A DNA stretch of 64,000 bases from Kosakonia oryzae (GTDB lineage Bacteria > Pseudomonadota > Gammaproteobacteria > Enterobacterales > Enterobacteriaceae), in NCBI RefSeq assembly GCF_001658025.2, contig NZ_CP014007.2, positions 1,302,001 to 1,366,000 on the forward strand, given 5' to 3'. The notes under the pieces are model-generated. The model did no database searches, had not been told where the DNA came from, and saw only the letters and a program-made list of their open reading frames with translations. Position 1 is the stretch's first letter; each line of letters opens with the position of its first letter. The translations under genes and the position numbers were made by a program. Shown piece by piece: positions 8,052 to 16,001 of the stretch.

Positions 8052-9233
8052 TTAATTGCTGTTGACCGAGGAGACCAGATTCGCCAGATATTTATCGGTG
8101 ATGCGCTGGCGTAAGGTCAGGTTTTCCAGTGGCGGCACCGGCGTATAGTCGTAATCGATATACAGTTTCCCGGCTTTCAGGGTCTCGGCGTCATTAGCGC
8201 TCTCGTCGAACCAGCAGGTGGCGTCAACGATGTAACCGTTGCTTTTCAGTTCGCGGAACTTAGCGTTGATACCGTCGATGATGTCGCGGATAAGCGTCGC
8301 GGTGATCGGTTTGTCGACCGCCCACATATGCGCGTCTGCCATGGTGTCGGCGATAACCTGCGCAGTGCGGGTGTAGTTTTCAAACAGGAACAGCGGATCG
8401 TCGGAGCAGGTACGGTTGCCCCAGAAGCGGAAACCATCTTTGCGAATCAGCGTTGTCACACCCGCTTCGTTCAGCAGATCGGCATCGGTACCGGATTCCT
8501 GCAAATCCCAGAAGACCGGGGTGCTGATGCCGGTGACACCATTCACGCCAACGTTGGACAGCGTTTTGTGCCAGCCAACGGACTGGTCGATATACGCACG
8601 CAGGCCAAGTGCGCGGGCGGTAGCGTAGGCGGTTGCCGTCGAGTTTGCCACGGTATCCCAGGCGAGGAAATCGGGCCAAATCACCATCAGCTCGCGCTGG
8701 CTGAAGTTCTCGCGATACTTGATGGCATCGGAAATGGTTTTGCAGCCCCAGGCGCTGACATAACCGAAGGCGCGCAGCTTCTGGCAGACTGGCGCCAGCG
8801 CGGTGGCGACTTCCTGCGTGTCATAACCCGGCACGCCCAGAATACGCGGTTTCACGCCGGTGACGGCTTCGGCGGTCAGCAGCGCTTTCAGGCCGGTGTA
8901 TTTGCCGTTTTCGTCGGTGGTGCCGATGATGTTGGAAATCGTCTGCGCCTGCGCATCATCGCCGCTGCCTTCAGCGACACGCACAACGACGATAACCGGT
9001 TTCGCCTGGTCGGCAATGGCTTGCAGCGAAGAGGCCAGCGTACCTTTGGTGCCTGCTTTGGCGATGGCGCTTTGCACGCTGGTGACAAGCACCGGTTCAT
9101 TCAGTGGAAAGGTTGCCGCATCGGCATCGCTGGCAGTACATACCATGCCGACAATGGCGGTTGAGACAGTGGAAATGACGCGCGTGCCGTCGTTGATTTC
9201 GACGACCTGAACGCCATGATGATAGTCACTCAT
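8052..9233 (-). CDS. FI: Tail sheath protein FI
   Basis: Contractile sheath subunit (phage_tail_sheath family). It is 393 residues, close to P2 FI. It starts MSDYHHGVQVVEINDGTRVIS. The Cys-poor core has GVPGYDTQEVA and PVFWDLQESGTDADLLNEAGV, followed by GFRFWGNRTCSDDPLFLFENYTR, a stretch well conserved in the family (given here in parts: GFRFWGNRTCS, DPLFLFENYTR). First gene of the tail-tube operon; its own Ogr-type promoter lies at 9266-9324, downstream of the terminator that closes the fibre array. Confidence 0.96.
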   Translation of the reverse strand: MSDYHHGVQVVEINDGTRVISTVSTAIVGMVCTASDADAATFPLNEPVLVTSVQSAIAKAGTKGTLASSLQAIADQAKPVIVVVRVAEGSGDDAQAQTISNIIGTTDENGKYTGLKALLTAEAVTGVKPRILGVPGYDTQEVATALAPVCQKLRAFGYVSAWGCKTISDAIKYRENFSQRELMVIWPDFLAWDTVANSTATAYATARALGLRAYIDQSVGWHKTLSNVGVNGVTGISTPVFWDLQESGTDADLLNEAGVTTLIRKDGFRFWGNRTCSDDPLFLFENYTRTAQVIADTMADAHMWAVDKPITATLIRDIIDGINAKFRELKSNGYIVDATCWFDESANDAETLKAGKLYIDYDYTPVPPLENLTLRQRITDKYLANLVSSVNSN

Positions 9234-9265
9234 CCGTTTAACTCCGTGGTGTTGGGGTGAGTGCT

Positions 9266-9324
9266 ATTCTCCAGGCCGCAGCGGCGCAGCGCTATTTATC
9301 GGGGTTGGGGCGAGGATGAAACAA
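9266..9324 (-). promoter_or_regulatory. Ogr-type late promoter PF (upstream of FI)
   Basis: On the minus strand a dyad TTGT-N12-CCAA (9324-9305) sits with its centre 46 bp upstream of the -10-like GAGAAT (9271-9266). This is the P2 late promoter layout (TGT-N12-ACA centred near -55). FI starts about 33 bp further on. Confidence 0.7.
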
Positions 9325-9335
9325 CAGCGGGCGGC

Positions 9336-9358
9336 AAAAAAACGGGCCGTAGCCCGTT
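9336..9358 (-). terminator. Terminator after fibre module C
   Basis: ACGGGC-TACG-GCCCGT followed by seven T residues on the minus strand, immediately after the chaperone stop codon. One of four near-identical hairpins that bound the fibre modules. Confidence 0.85.
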
Positions 9359-9361
9359 GAA

Positions 9362-9955
9362 TTATGCGGGTTGAGTGGGCCAGGTGATGTTGGGCGCACT
9401 GGAGAGGTCAATGGCGTTTATGGCATCGATATAATCCAGAACCTGATCGAGCCGGTTTTTTTCTTCGTCATTCAGCGTCCTGCCCGCCTGCAACTTAAGC
9501 TGGATAACGCTGATTGATGACATTGCCGTATCGATATGTTGTTGACGAAGCGCCTGCGCATCCTGAACTGCGGCTACCTGTTGTGCTTCGGCGTCCGTAA
9601 TCCATGCGCTTCCATTCCACCTGTCATAGGGCGTTGTGGGCGCGGTGGCAACAAATCCGTCTTTAAGCGGGCCGATATAATCGACCGTTGAAGCGCTAAG
9701 ATCGACCGTGGAATAGGCGGTTTCCCCGCGATGATCTTCTTGCTGCTCCCACGAACTTCCCGTGAAAATAGCCACACATCCCTCAGCAACGGTACCGGGA
9801 GCAATGTCTGTTGAACCGGCGGGCAGACCAACGCCGATCGCTAAAAACTCTTCGCTGGAACCGGTAAATTCGCCGGTTTGCGCAGAAAAGCCGTAAACCG
9901 TGATGTTTCCTGCTGTGGTGGCGATTTTTGCTTTATCCAATACTGCTGATGTCAT
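9362..9955 (-). CDS. Tail fibre assembly chaperone C (Tfa)
   Basis: Tfa/gpG-type chaperone (caudo_TAP family) that folds or trimerises the tip of its cognate fibre. It is 197 residues; the family features are an N-terminal beta region (ITVYGFSAQTGEFTGSSEEFLAIGVGLPAGS, in parts ITVYGFSAQTGEF and FLAIGVGLPAGS), HRGETAYS at about 77-84, and a helical C-terminus ending APNITWPTQPA. Its ATG shares a base with the fibre C stop (TAATG), so it is translationally coupled to that fibre. It differs from chaperone B mainly in the middle, which suggests each chaperone matches its own fibre. Confidence 0.9.
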   Translation of the reverse strand: MTSAVLDKAKIATTAGNITVYGFSAQTGEFTGSSEEFLAIGVGLPAGSTDIAPGTVAEGCVAIFTGSSWEQQEDHRGETAYSTVDLSASTVDYIGPLKDGFVATAPTTPYDRWNGSAWITDAEAQQVAAVQDAQALRQQHIDTAMSSISVIQLKLQAGRTLNDEEKNRLDQVLDYIDAINAIDLSSAPNITWPTQPA

Positions 9956-11031
9956 TATGCAGCCCTCACAATGTAGTTAAAGGCGATGTTGCGCGGACGA
10001 GTTTCATTACCACCCGTAGATTGCGTATTAAAAGTCACCGTCCCGCCTGCTGTTCCTGCGCCACTACTCAAATAACCGCTACTATCATCCGTAGCAGATG
10101 TGTCAACGCTTACTGCATGTGAGTGACTTTGAATACTTCCGGTCTGAGTGCTGCCAATACTTCGGCCAGAATCAACGCCTCTCCCATCATCCCAGCCGCG
10201 AATAAATTCCCCTCGTAAATCGGGTAATACAAGGTTTGGATAAGCCACAGCCAGCTTCGGGTATTGCGCTGCGGTGAACGCCGCGCCGTTACATTTCAGC
10301 CAGCCTGCCGGCGGTGTCGCCGATGACCAGGGAATGGGCACGCCAACCGGCAATGCCGAACCGTCACCCAGGTTCAGCGCTGATATTGCTGCTTTAACAA
10401 AAGCGGTGGTGGCCAGTTGCGTATCGTTTGCCGTTTGCGCTGCAGTGGGGGCTTTGGGTGTTCCGGTCAGTGTGGGGCTGGCAATCGGCGCATACTGCGT
10501 GTGCGGGTTGCTGGCTGCAATATGCTGGCTCAGCAGAGCATCAGAATAGGCTTTTACCTCGATAACCTTGTCATCGACATACTTGCGTGTCGCCAGCACC
10601 ACTGACGGATCAATTTTTAGTGTGATGGCTGAGGTAGAAGAAACAATCAGCGCCATACGAATCGTCTGCGTGCGTCCGCTACCTTCACCTAACAGCGGTT
10701 TGTAGGTTTCCGGGCAGTTGGCGACGGCAATCAGTACACCCTCGTCGTCAAAAAGACCCAGCTCGCGGATCCAGTATCCCCCTTCGTTTTCCGGGATTAC
10801 CTGCTCGGCAATAATTTGATTGGCATCCTCGGCATCGACAGTCAGTGTGTTTACTGCGCCGATGCGTTTCTGATTAACCAACTGGATTTGTGCCGGGTCT
10901 GGCGTGGGCAGGCTGCCGTTGCCATCGCCAACGGCCATTTGCGTAATATGGATTTGGGTGCCCAGCGCGGTGGCATTCGCCAGCTTCGCCGCGCCCTGAT
11001 TGGTCAGGATGGCAAAATATTTTACAGTCAT
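9955..11031 (-). CDS. Tail fibre C (collar-type tip, 358 aa)
   Basis: Receptor-binding side fibre. The N-terminal 150 or so residues (MTVKYFAILTNQGAAKLANA onward, DUF3751/phage_tail_fib family) attach to the baseplate and are shared with fibres A and B. A fibre repeat SPTLTGTPKAPTAAQTANDT lies near 188-207, then a phage tail collar domain (PPAGWLKCNGAAFTAAQYPK, then LPDLRGEFIRGWDDGRG), a variable tip with SHSHAV, and the C-terminal motif ETRPRNIAFNYIVRAA. It is far shorter than P2 gpH (about 670). It has its own late promoter at 11067-11126 and is followed by chaperone C. Confidence 0.92.
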   Translation of the reverse strand: MTVKYFAILTNQGAAKLANATALGTQIHITQMAVGDGNGSLPTPDPAQIQLVNQKRIGAVNTLTVDAEDANQIIAEQVIPENEGGYWIRELGLFDDEGVLIAVANCPETYKPLLGEGSGRTQTIRMALIVSSTSAITLKIDPSVVLATRKYVDDKVIEVKAYSDALLSQHIAASNPHTQYAPIASPTLTGTPKAPTAAQTANDTQLATTAFVKAAISALNLGDGSALPVGVPIPWSSATPPAGWLKCNGAAFTAAQYPKLAVAYPNLVLPDLRGEFIRGWDDGRGVDSGRSIGSTQTGSIQSHSHAVSVDTSATDDSSGYLSSGAGTAGGTVTFNTQSTGGNETRPRNIAFNYIVRAA

Positions 11032-11066
11032 GCGTTCACTCTCAGGTTATCGATTGAGTAAACGGT

Positions 11067-11126
11067 ATTGTCCGGGGCGCAGTGGGGCGGGGCCTATCAG
11101 TTAGGGTTGGTTGCCGGGCGATACAA
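11067..11126 (-). promoter_or_regulatory. Ogr-type late promoter of fibre module C
   Basis: Dyad TTGT-N12-CCAA at 11126-11107 (minus strand) with the -10-like GACAAT at 11072-11067, 47 bp from dyad centre to -10 centre. The leader to the fibre ATG is about 35 bp. Confidence 0.65.
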
Positions 11127-11202
11127 CCCTGAGGAGAATGGCCTGCTGGCGGGCAGGCCTGTGGGGGAACAGTAGGTCGGGTAAGCGCAGCGCCAACCCG
11201 AC

Positions 11203-11223
11203 AAAAAACGGGCCGCGGCCCGT
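11203..11223 (-). terminator. Terminator after fibre module B
   Basis: A perfect 16-bp palindrome ACGGGCCGCGGCCCGT (11208-11223) followed by six T residues on the minus strand, five bases after the chaperone B stop. It is upstream of the module C promoter, so module C depends on its own promoter or on readthrough. Confidence 0.85.
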
Positions 11224-11228
11224 TGCTC

Positions 11229-11825
11229 TTATTGTGGCTGTTCAGGCCAGCGGATATCAGGTGCGCTTGTGGTATCGACAGCCTGCACGACCTTGATGTA
11301 CTCCAGCCATTTCACCAGGCTGGCTTTGTCGTCGTCGCTAATAATGCCGAGTTGCAGCTCGGTCTGCCATACGCTGATACTCTCTTTCGCCTCTTTCAAC
11401 CGCTGCGTTTTGCTCTGTTCAGCGCTGGTTACCAGTGATGCCTGCTGTGCAGCGCTATCAGTAACCCATTTGCTGCCGTCCCACTTATCAAACCTGGTCG
11501 CTGGTGCCGATGGGGTGATATCAGTTGGATAATCACCCAGAGTCTTCATCTGAGAGGCTTCACCGCTTTGCAGGTTGTATACCGTTTCACCTCGATGATC
11601 GACCACGTACTCCCATCCGCTGTTATCCGTTTTACGGCATACAGCAAACCCCGTTTTTGCCGCAGAGGGAGCGTCGACGGCTGAATTCGCCGGAATACCG
11701 ACCCCCACAGCCAGATACTCCACAGAAGGCGCCAGATATTCGCGGGTATCGCCTGTAAAGTTATAAACGGTTAGCTCCCCGGCGGTCGCGGCAATCAGAT
11801 TCTGATTTAGTGTTGCTTGAGACAT
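11229..11825 (-). CDS. Tail fibre assembly chaperone B (Tfa)
   Basis: 198-residue Tfa-family chaperone for fibre B. Features: LTVYNFTGDTREYLAPSVEY near 19-38, VGVGIPANS, VDHRGETVYNL, and a C-terminal helical part ending SAPDIRWPEQPQ. It shares the N- and C-terminal pattern of chaperone C but differs in the centre. Its start overlaps the fibre B stop as TAATG. The gene is closed by the palindromic terminator at 11203-11223. Confidence 0.9.
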   Translation of the reverse strand: MSQATLNQNLIAATAGELTVYNFTGDTREYLAPSVEYLAVGVGIPANSAVDAPSAAKTGFAVCRKTDNSGWEYVVDHRGETVYNLQSGEASQMKTLGDYPTDITPSAPATRFDKWDGSKWVTDSAAQQASLVTSAEQSKTQRLKEAKESISVWQTELQLGIISDDDKASLVKWLEYIKVVQAVDTTSAPDIRWPEQPQ

Positions 11826-12880
11826 TATTGAGCCCTCACGATGAAGTTAAATGCGACGTTGTGCGGGCGTGTTTCTCCTCCGCCAGTATATTCGGTATAG
11901 CTTGAAAAGGAGAACAACCCGCCCCCGGTGGTTAAATTGGCGAGAGCGCCAACACCGCTTTCGCTGTAGTCGGTCAGGAAGCGATTCCTTGATGGGTTTT
12001 TTACCGGCGTATGGTTATGGTTTTTAAAATCATCCAGTTGCACGCTTAGTAGTGCCCTGCCAGCGTCAAGGTTTCGCCCATCATCCCAGCCGCGAATAAA
12101 TTCCCCGCGCAGATCCGGCAGAACACCGGCCGGGTAGGCGGCTGCCAGCCGTGGATACTGGGTTTTATCAAAGGACGCGCCGTTGCATTTAAACCAGCCG
12201 CCAGGCGGAGTGGCTTGCGGCCAGGCGACGGGCGAACCCACCGGCAAAATGCCGTCGTAGTCAGCAATAACATCGCGCACATATTTGGTGTTGGCGATTT
12301 GCTGTCCGTAGTTGCCAATATGCGTATCCGGCACCGTCGGCGTGCCGATAAATACCGGGCTGGCCAGCGGTGCGTACTGGGCATGCGGGTTCGCGGCTTT
12401 AACATGGTTGTTCATCAGATCGTCGGCATATTGCCGCGTCGCCAGCACCACCGACGGGTCGATTTTCAACGTGACGGCAGCCGTTGATGAGACGGTGAGC
12501 ACCATCCGAATGGTCTGCGTGCGTCCGCTCCCTTCCTGCATTTGTGGTTTGTATGTTTCCGGGCAGTTGGCGACCGCAATCAACACGCCTTCGTCATCAT
12601 AGAGGCCAATTTCGCGGATCCAGAAACCGCCTTCCGTTTCCGGAATAACCTGCTCGGCAATAATCTGGCTACTGTTATTAGGATCGATCGACAGTCGGTT
12701 CAGCGGCGCAATACGCTGCTGGTTAATCAGTTTTGTTTGTGCCGGGTCTGGCATCGGTAGTACGCCGTTGGCATCGCCAACCGCCATCTGCGTGAGATTA
12801 AGTTTTGTGCCGAGCGACGCGGCGTTGGCCAGCCTCGCAGCGCCCTGATTGGTCAGAATGGCAAAATATTTGGCAGTCAT
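11825..12880 (-). CDS. Tail fibre B (collar-type tip, 351 aa)
   Basis: Second receptor-binding fibre. The first 155 or so residues are close to those of fibres A and C (MTAKYFAILTNQGAARLANA; WIREIGLYDDEGVLIAVANC). The shaft is shorter and different (PVFIGTPTVPDTHIGNYGQQ), then the collar domain (PPGGWFKCNGASFDKTQYPR; LPDLRGEFIRGWDDGRN) and a variable tip with NHNHTPVKNPSRNRFLTDYS, ending ETRPHNVAFNFIVRAQ. The H-x-H pair resembles metal-binding motifs of T4-type fibre tips. It has its own late promoter at 12925-12983 and is coupled to chaperone B. Confidence 0.92.
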   Translation of the reverse strand: MTAKYFAILTNQGAARLANAASLGTKLNLTQMAVGDANGVLPMPDPAQTKLINQQRIAPLNRLSIDPNNSSQIIAEQVIPETEGGFWIREIGLYDDEGVLIAVANCPETYKPQMQEGSGRTQTIRMVLTVSSTAAVTLKIDPSVVLATRQYADDLMNNHVKAANPHAQYAPLASPVFIGTPTVPDTHIGNYGQQIANTKYVRDVIADYDGILPVGSPVAWPQATPPGGWFKCNGASFDKTQYPRLAAAYPAGVLPDLRGEFIRGWDDGRNLDAGRALLSVQLDDFKNHNHTPVKNPSRNRFLTDYSESGVGALANLTTGGGLFSFSSYTEYTGGGETRPHNVAFNFIVRAQ

Positions 12881-12924
12881 GCGTTAACTCTCAGGTTGTT
12901 TGGTGAAGAATGAACGGTGACGCT

Positions 12925-12983
12925 ATTTTCCGTTCAGTCACAGGCGAACACCATTAAGCGGCGTTGGTTACCTGCTGACACAA
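12925..12983 (-). promoter_or_regulatory. Ogr-type late promoter of fibre module B
   Basis: Dyad TTGT-N12-CCAA at 12983-12964 (minus strand) and -10-like GAAAAT at 12930-12925, 46 bp apart centre to centre. About 120 bp here align closely with the region upstream of fibre A (14000-14120). Confidence 0.7.
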
Positions 12984-12994
12984 CAAGCGTGATG

Positions 12995-13016
12995 AAAAAA
13001 ACGGGCCGCAGCCCGT
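12995..13016 (-). terminator. Terminator after fibre module A
   Basis: ACGGGC-TGCG-GCCCGT followed by seven T residues on the minus strand (hairpin 13001-13016), 18 bp after the fibre A stop codon. Confidence 0.85.
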
Positions 13017-13034
13017 GGCAAGCTAACGAGGCGG

Positions 13035-13985
13035 TTAAAAACCGATCGCCAGAATGTCGATGCCGTTGCCCGCGCCGGTGTAGGAACGGATGGTGATGTT
13101 CTGTAAGGATCGGGCCACAACAAAGATGGGCACCGTGATATCGGTGAAGGGCGCTGAGCCTTCGGTATAGGTGACTTGCGTATTCAGGCAGGCGTTCGGA
13201 AAGGCTATTGGCCATGTGAAGACGGAGTTCTCACCGTTGTTCACACTGGTCGCTACCCTCATCCATTGAATAATCAGCGCCTGTTTACCGCCATTCAAGA
13301 TACCCGGGATCTGAAAATAACCGGCGGTGGCCAGCAGGCCACTTGCGGTTCCTGCCTGCACAAGGGAACTCAGCCCAAGATTGCTCTGCACGCTGCTGAC
13401 AAGCCCGGCATTCGCCATCTCTTTCAACGCATTGGCTATAAGAGGGTATTGCGCATGCGGATTGCCCGCTGCGACATGTTGGCCCATCAGGGTGTCTGCA
13501 TAGGTGCGTACCTCAATCGCTTTATCATCGACATACTTACGCGTCGCCAGCACCACTGCCGGGTCGATTTTCAGCGTCACAGCGGCGGTTGATGAGACAG
13601 TGATCACCATGCGAATCGTCTGCGTGCGGCCGCTCCCTTCCTGCATCAATGGCTTGTAAGTTTCCGGGCAGTTGGCAACGGCAATCAGTACACCTTCATC
13701 GTCGTAGAGACCAAGTTCGCGGATCCAGTAACCCCCTTCGTTCTCGGGGATGATCTGTTCGGCAATAATCTGGCTGCTGTTGGTCGGATCGATCGACAGG
13801 GCATTTAGCGGTGCAATTCGCTTTTGATTCACCAGCCGGGTTTGCGTCGCGTCGGGTGTCGGCAATACACCGTTGCCGTCGCCGATGGCGATTTGCGTCA
13901 GATTGAGCGAGGTGCCGATAGCGGCGGCATTCGCCAGCCTTGCGGCACCCTGATTGGTCAGAATGGCAAAATATTTGACAGTCAT
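13035..13985 (-). CDS. Tail fibre A (gp53-like tip, no chaperone, 316 aa)
   Basis: First fibre gene after I. It has the same baseplate-binding N-terminus (MTVKYFAILTNQGAARLANA) as B and C, but from about residue 185 the sequence is unrelated. It has no collar domain and no ETRP-AFN motif; it carries GLSSLVQAGTASGLLATAGYFQIP, here split as GLSSLVQAG and GYFQIPGILNGGKQALIIQW, and ends NITIRSYTGAGNGIDILAIGF (tail part GNGIDILAIGF). This resembles the gp53-like C-terminal domain of other phage fibres, which does not need Tfa, and no chaperone gene follows. It has its own late promoter at 14030-14088. Confidence 0.88.
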   Translation of the reverse strand: MTVKYFAILTNQGAARLANAAAIGTSLNLTQIAIGDGNGVLPTPDATQTRLVNQKRIAPLNALSIDPTNSSQIIAEQIIPENEGGYWIRELGLYDDEGVLIAVANCPETYKPLMQEGSGRTQTIRMVITVSSTAAVTLKIDPAVVLATRKYVDDKAIEVRTYADTLMGQHVAAGNPHAQYPLIANALKEMANAGLVSSVQSNLGLSSLVQAGTASGLLATAGYFQIPGILNGGKQALIIQWMRVATSVNNGENSVFTWPIAFPNACLNTQVTYTEGSAPFTDITVPIFVVARSLQNITIRSYTGAGNGIDILAIGF

Positions 13986-14029
13986 GTGTATGCTCTCTGG
14001 TTGTTGAAGGGGGAATGAACGGCGGGGCT

Positions 14030-14088
14030 ATTTTCCGTTCAGCCACAGGCAGACGCTAATCAGCGGCGTTGTCGGCCTGCTGATACAA
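14030..14088 (-). promoter_or_regulatory. Ogr-type late promoter of fibre module A
   Basis: A perfect dyad TTGT-N12-ACAA at 14088-14069 (minus strand) with -10-like GAAAAT at 14035-14030, 46 bp centre to centre. It is the best match to the P2 late promoter dyad in the element. Confidence 0.75.
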
Positions 14089-14096
14089 CGAGAGAG

Positions 14097-14122
14097 ATAA
14101 AACAAAACGGGCCGCAGCCCGT
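14097..14122 (-). terminator. Terminator between I and the fibre array
   Basis: ACGGGC-TGCG-GCCCGT (14107-14122) followed by TTTGTTTTAT on the minus strand, 17 bp after the gpI stop. It separates the V-W-J-I transcript from the first fibre gene. The T-tract is interrupted, so some readthrough is likely. Confidence 0.75.
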
Positions 14123-14139
14123 TTCAGCAATATGGCGGG

Positions 14140-14748
14140 TTACGAAATATAAACATCATCGATAAGATGGATGGCAGATGCGGGGTAATACTCGCCGCCG
14201 ACCACAATCTCTTCCGGCATGTAAGGATAAACCGTCAGCTCTTCACCAAGGTAACAACCGGCACCAACATAAAACTCGCCGCTGGTGCTAAGGCTAATGT
14301 TCAGCTCCGACAGATGGCGGCTCGCCGGTTTGGCATCGTTGATCAGCCGCTCCAGCTCCTGGTACATCTGCTCAGTAATGCCATTCTCCTGCACGCCAAT
14401 CACCAGCCGGAACGTGCCGGGTTCGGCGTTCTCCTGCCACCATTCACGTAGCTCAATCAGGTAACCGAGCGGTTCAACAACGCGTCGTAATGAGCTAATG
14501 GTTCCCTTGTGTTGATGAACAAAAAAAGCGGAGGCGATAATTTTACGTTTGGTGGCCTCGGGCCAGCTGTAATCCCAGCGATCGACGGAGAGCGCCCACG
14601 CCAGGTAAGGCAGCAGCTCTGCCGGGCAGGTTTGTGGATCCCATAATGTGCGCAGCGGCACCGGTACGCGTTCGATTTGTGCCGCTGCCTCTGCCGTTGC
14701 CACCTCCAGAACCGAGGAGCCAACGGGCAACAGGCGGTCATCACTCAT
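14140..14748 (-). CDS. I: Baseplate protein I
   Basis: P2 gpI family (tail_P2_I) baseplate wedge and fibre-attachment protein, 202 residues. Visible hallmarks are LRTLWDPQTCPAELLPYLAW near 34-53, DRWDYSWPEATKR, and HQHKGTISSLRRVVEPLGY. It overlaps J by 8 bp and ends the V-W-J-I operon. The fibre N-terminal domains are expected to dock on it. Confidence 0.94.
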   Translation of the reverse strand: MSDDRLLPVGSSVLEVATAEAAAQIERVPVPLRTLWDPQTCPAELLPYLAWALSVDRWDYSWPEATKRKIIASAFFVHQHKGTISSLRRVVEPLGYLIELREWWQENAEPGTFRLVIGVQENGITEQMYQELERLINDAKPASRHLSELNISLSTSGEFYVGAGCYLGEELTVYPYMPEEIVVGGEYYPASAIHLIDDVYIS

Positions 14749-15649
14749 CGGTGCCTCCTGTATTAATGCTCCAGGCGGTGCAGTACGAGGCCTGATTTTT
14801 CTCCAGCACCAGATCGCTTTGCGGCGCGTTCAGCTCCACGCGTTGTACACCTTCGACGTGCAGCGCAGCGTAAATGGCTGACTGGCGGATATCGCGGCCC
14901 AGCCGGCGCTGTGCGGTGATATAGGCTTTGAGTTGCTGTTCGGCGGCCTGACGGATCGGCTCCGATTCCGGCCCCGGGTAAAAATAGAGCGTAGCGTCAA
15001 TCTGGTAGGGCACAATTTCCGCGCTTTGTACCGTTACGCGGTCGCCAACCGGGCGGACATCTTCTGCGTTCAGCGCCTTTTCAACGATGGCAATCAGTTC
15101 GTCGCTGGCACTGCCGTCGCCTTCGCGTGAGAGCACAGAGATGGTGATATATGCCGGGTTCGGGCTGATCACGGAGATATCGGCAACCCGCCCATCGGCG
15201 CTGCGGCCGTGGTATTCATAAGCGCCTTCTGGTCCGGCTACGCTTAAACCTTCAAAGGCCTGCTGCGCACGGAGTCGCAGGTCTTTATCAGACTCCATCA
15301 CCGCAGCCGTCGGCGGGATGGTGCTGTCATCGGCAGGGGTGATCACCAGCCGCGCGGTATTGCTGTTAGCGGCAATCACATCAAGATCGTTACCGGCGGC
15401 GTACGCCAGCATCACCGCGCGGGCGGCTTCATTGACGCGCTGGCGCCACAGCACTTCGCGGTACGCGTTCTCTTCAAGAAACTTGGTCAGCGGCTCGGAC
15501 TCCAGCGCCAGCGTACGGGCGATGGCTGCCTGCTCGTCGGCAGGAAACAGGGAAATGAGCGTCGCCTTGCGCTCGGCAAGAAGACCCTCGTAATCAAGTT
15601 CCTCAACCACATTGGGCGCGGGCAACTGGCTCAGATCGATAATCGGCAT
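14741..15649 (-). CDS. J: Baseplate wedge protein J
   Basis: P2 gpJ family (Baseplate_J, equivalent to T4 gp6), 302 residues, the length of P2 J. Typical features: MPIIDLSQLPAPNVVEELDY at the start, LVITPADDSTIPPTAAVMESD, and SVAGPEGAYEYHGRSADGRV near 135-154. It forms the baseplate wedge ring with W and I. It begins 4 bp after W and overlaps I. Confidence 0.95.
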   Translation of the reverse strand: MPIIDLSQLPAPNVVEELDYEGLLAERKATLISLFPADEQAAIARTLALESEPLTKFLEENAYREVLWRQRVNEAARAVMLAYAAGNDLDVIAANSNTARLVITPADDSTIPPTAAVMESDKDLRLRAQQAFEGLSVAGPEGAYEYHGRSADGRVADISVISPNPAYITISVLSREGDGSASDELIAIVEKALNAEDVRPVGDRVTVQSAEIVPYQIDATLYFYPGPESEPIRQAAEQQLKAYITAQRRLGRDIRQSAIYAALHVEGVQRVELNAPQSDLVLEKNQASYCTAWSINTGGTDE

Positions 15650-15653
15650 GGTT

Positions 15654-16001
15654 TTAACTCACTGGAAGGGTTAACGAAAGGGATTCGCCGGTGCTGGCGA
15701 GCTGGCCGGTCAGATTGACAATCATCGTGCCGTCGAACTGCCGTTCGGTTGTCACCGCGCTCAACGTGATGCGCGGTTCCCATTTCAGCAGCGCCATATA
15801 GCAGGCGGCCTGAATTTGCAGCGCCAGCGCCGGGGTTTGCGGCTGGTCGATCATCTCAAACAGCAGTGAGCCGTAATCGCGGCGCATGACCCGTGAGCCA
15901 ACAGGCGTGCGCAGAATATCGCTGATGCTCTGGCGGATATGTTCGGTGTCGGTCAGGCGCTGGCCGGTGGTGCGGTCAAAGCCGCTGTATTGCACTGTCA
16001 T
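15654..16001 (-). CDS. W: Baseplate wedge protein W
   Basis: P2 gpW family, homologous to T4 gp25, 115 residues. Motifs: GFDRTTGQRLTDTEHIRQSI, DILRTPVGSRVMRRDYGSLL and FDGTMIVNLTG. The EPR motif of the gp25 family is present as KWEPRITL. It overlaps V by 4 bp, so the baseplate genes are tightly coupled. Confidence 0.94.
   Translation of the reverse strand: MTVQYSGFDRTTGQRLTDTEHIRQSISDILRTPVGSRVMRRDYGSLLFEMIDQPQTPALALQIQAACYMALLKWEPRITLSAVTTERQFDGTMIVNLTGQLASTGESLSLTLPVS

Noticed and set aside
9955-13985. Shufflon or Gin/Cin-type invertible fibre locus
   Set aside because: All three fibre genes are complete and in the same orientation, and no serine invertase gene or inverted crossover sites were found. 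Variation here would come from tandem modules.
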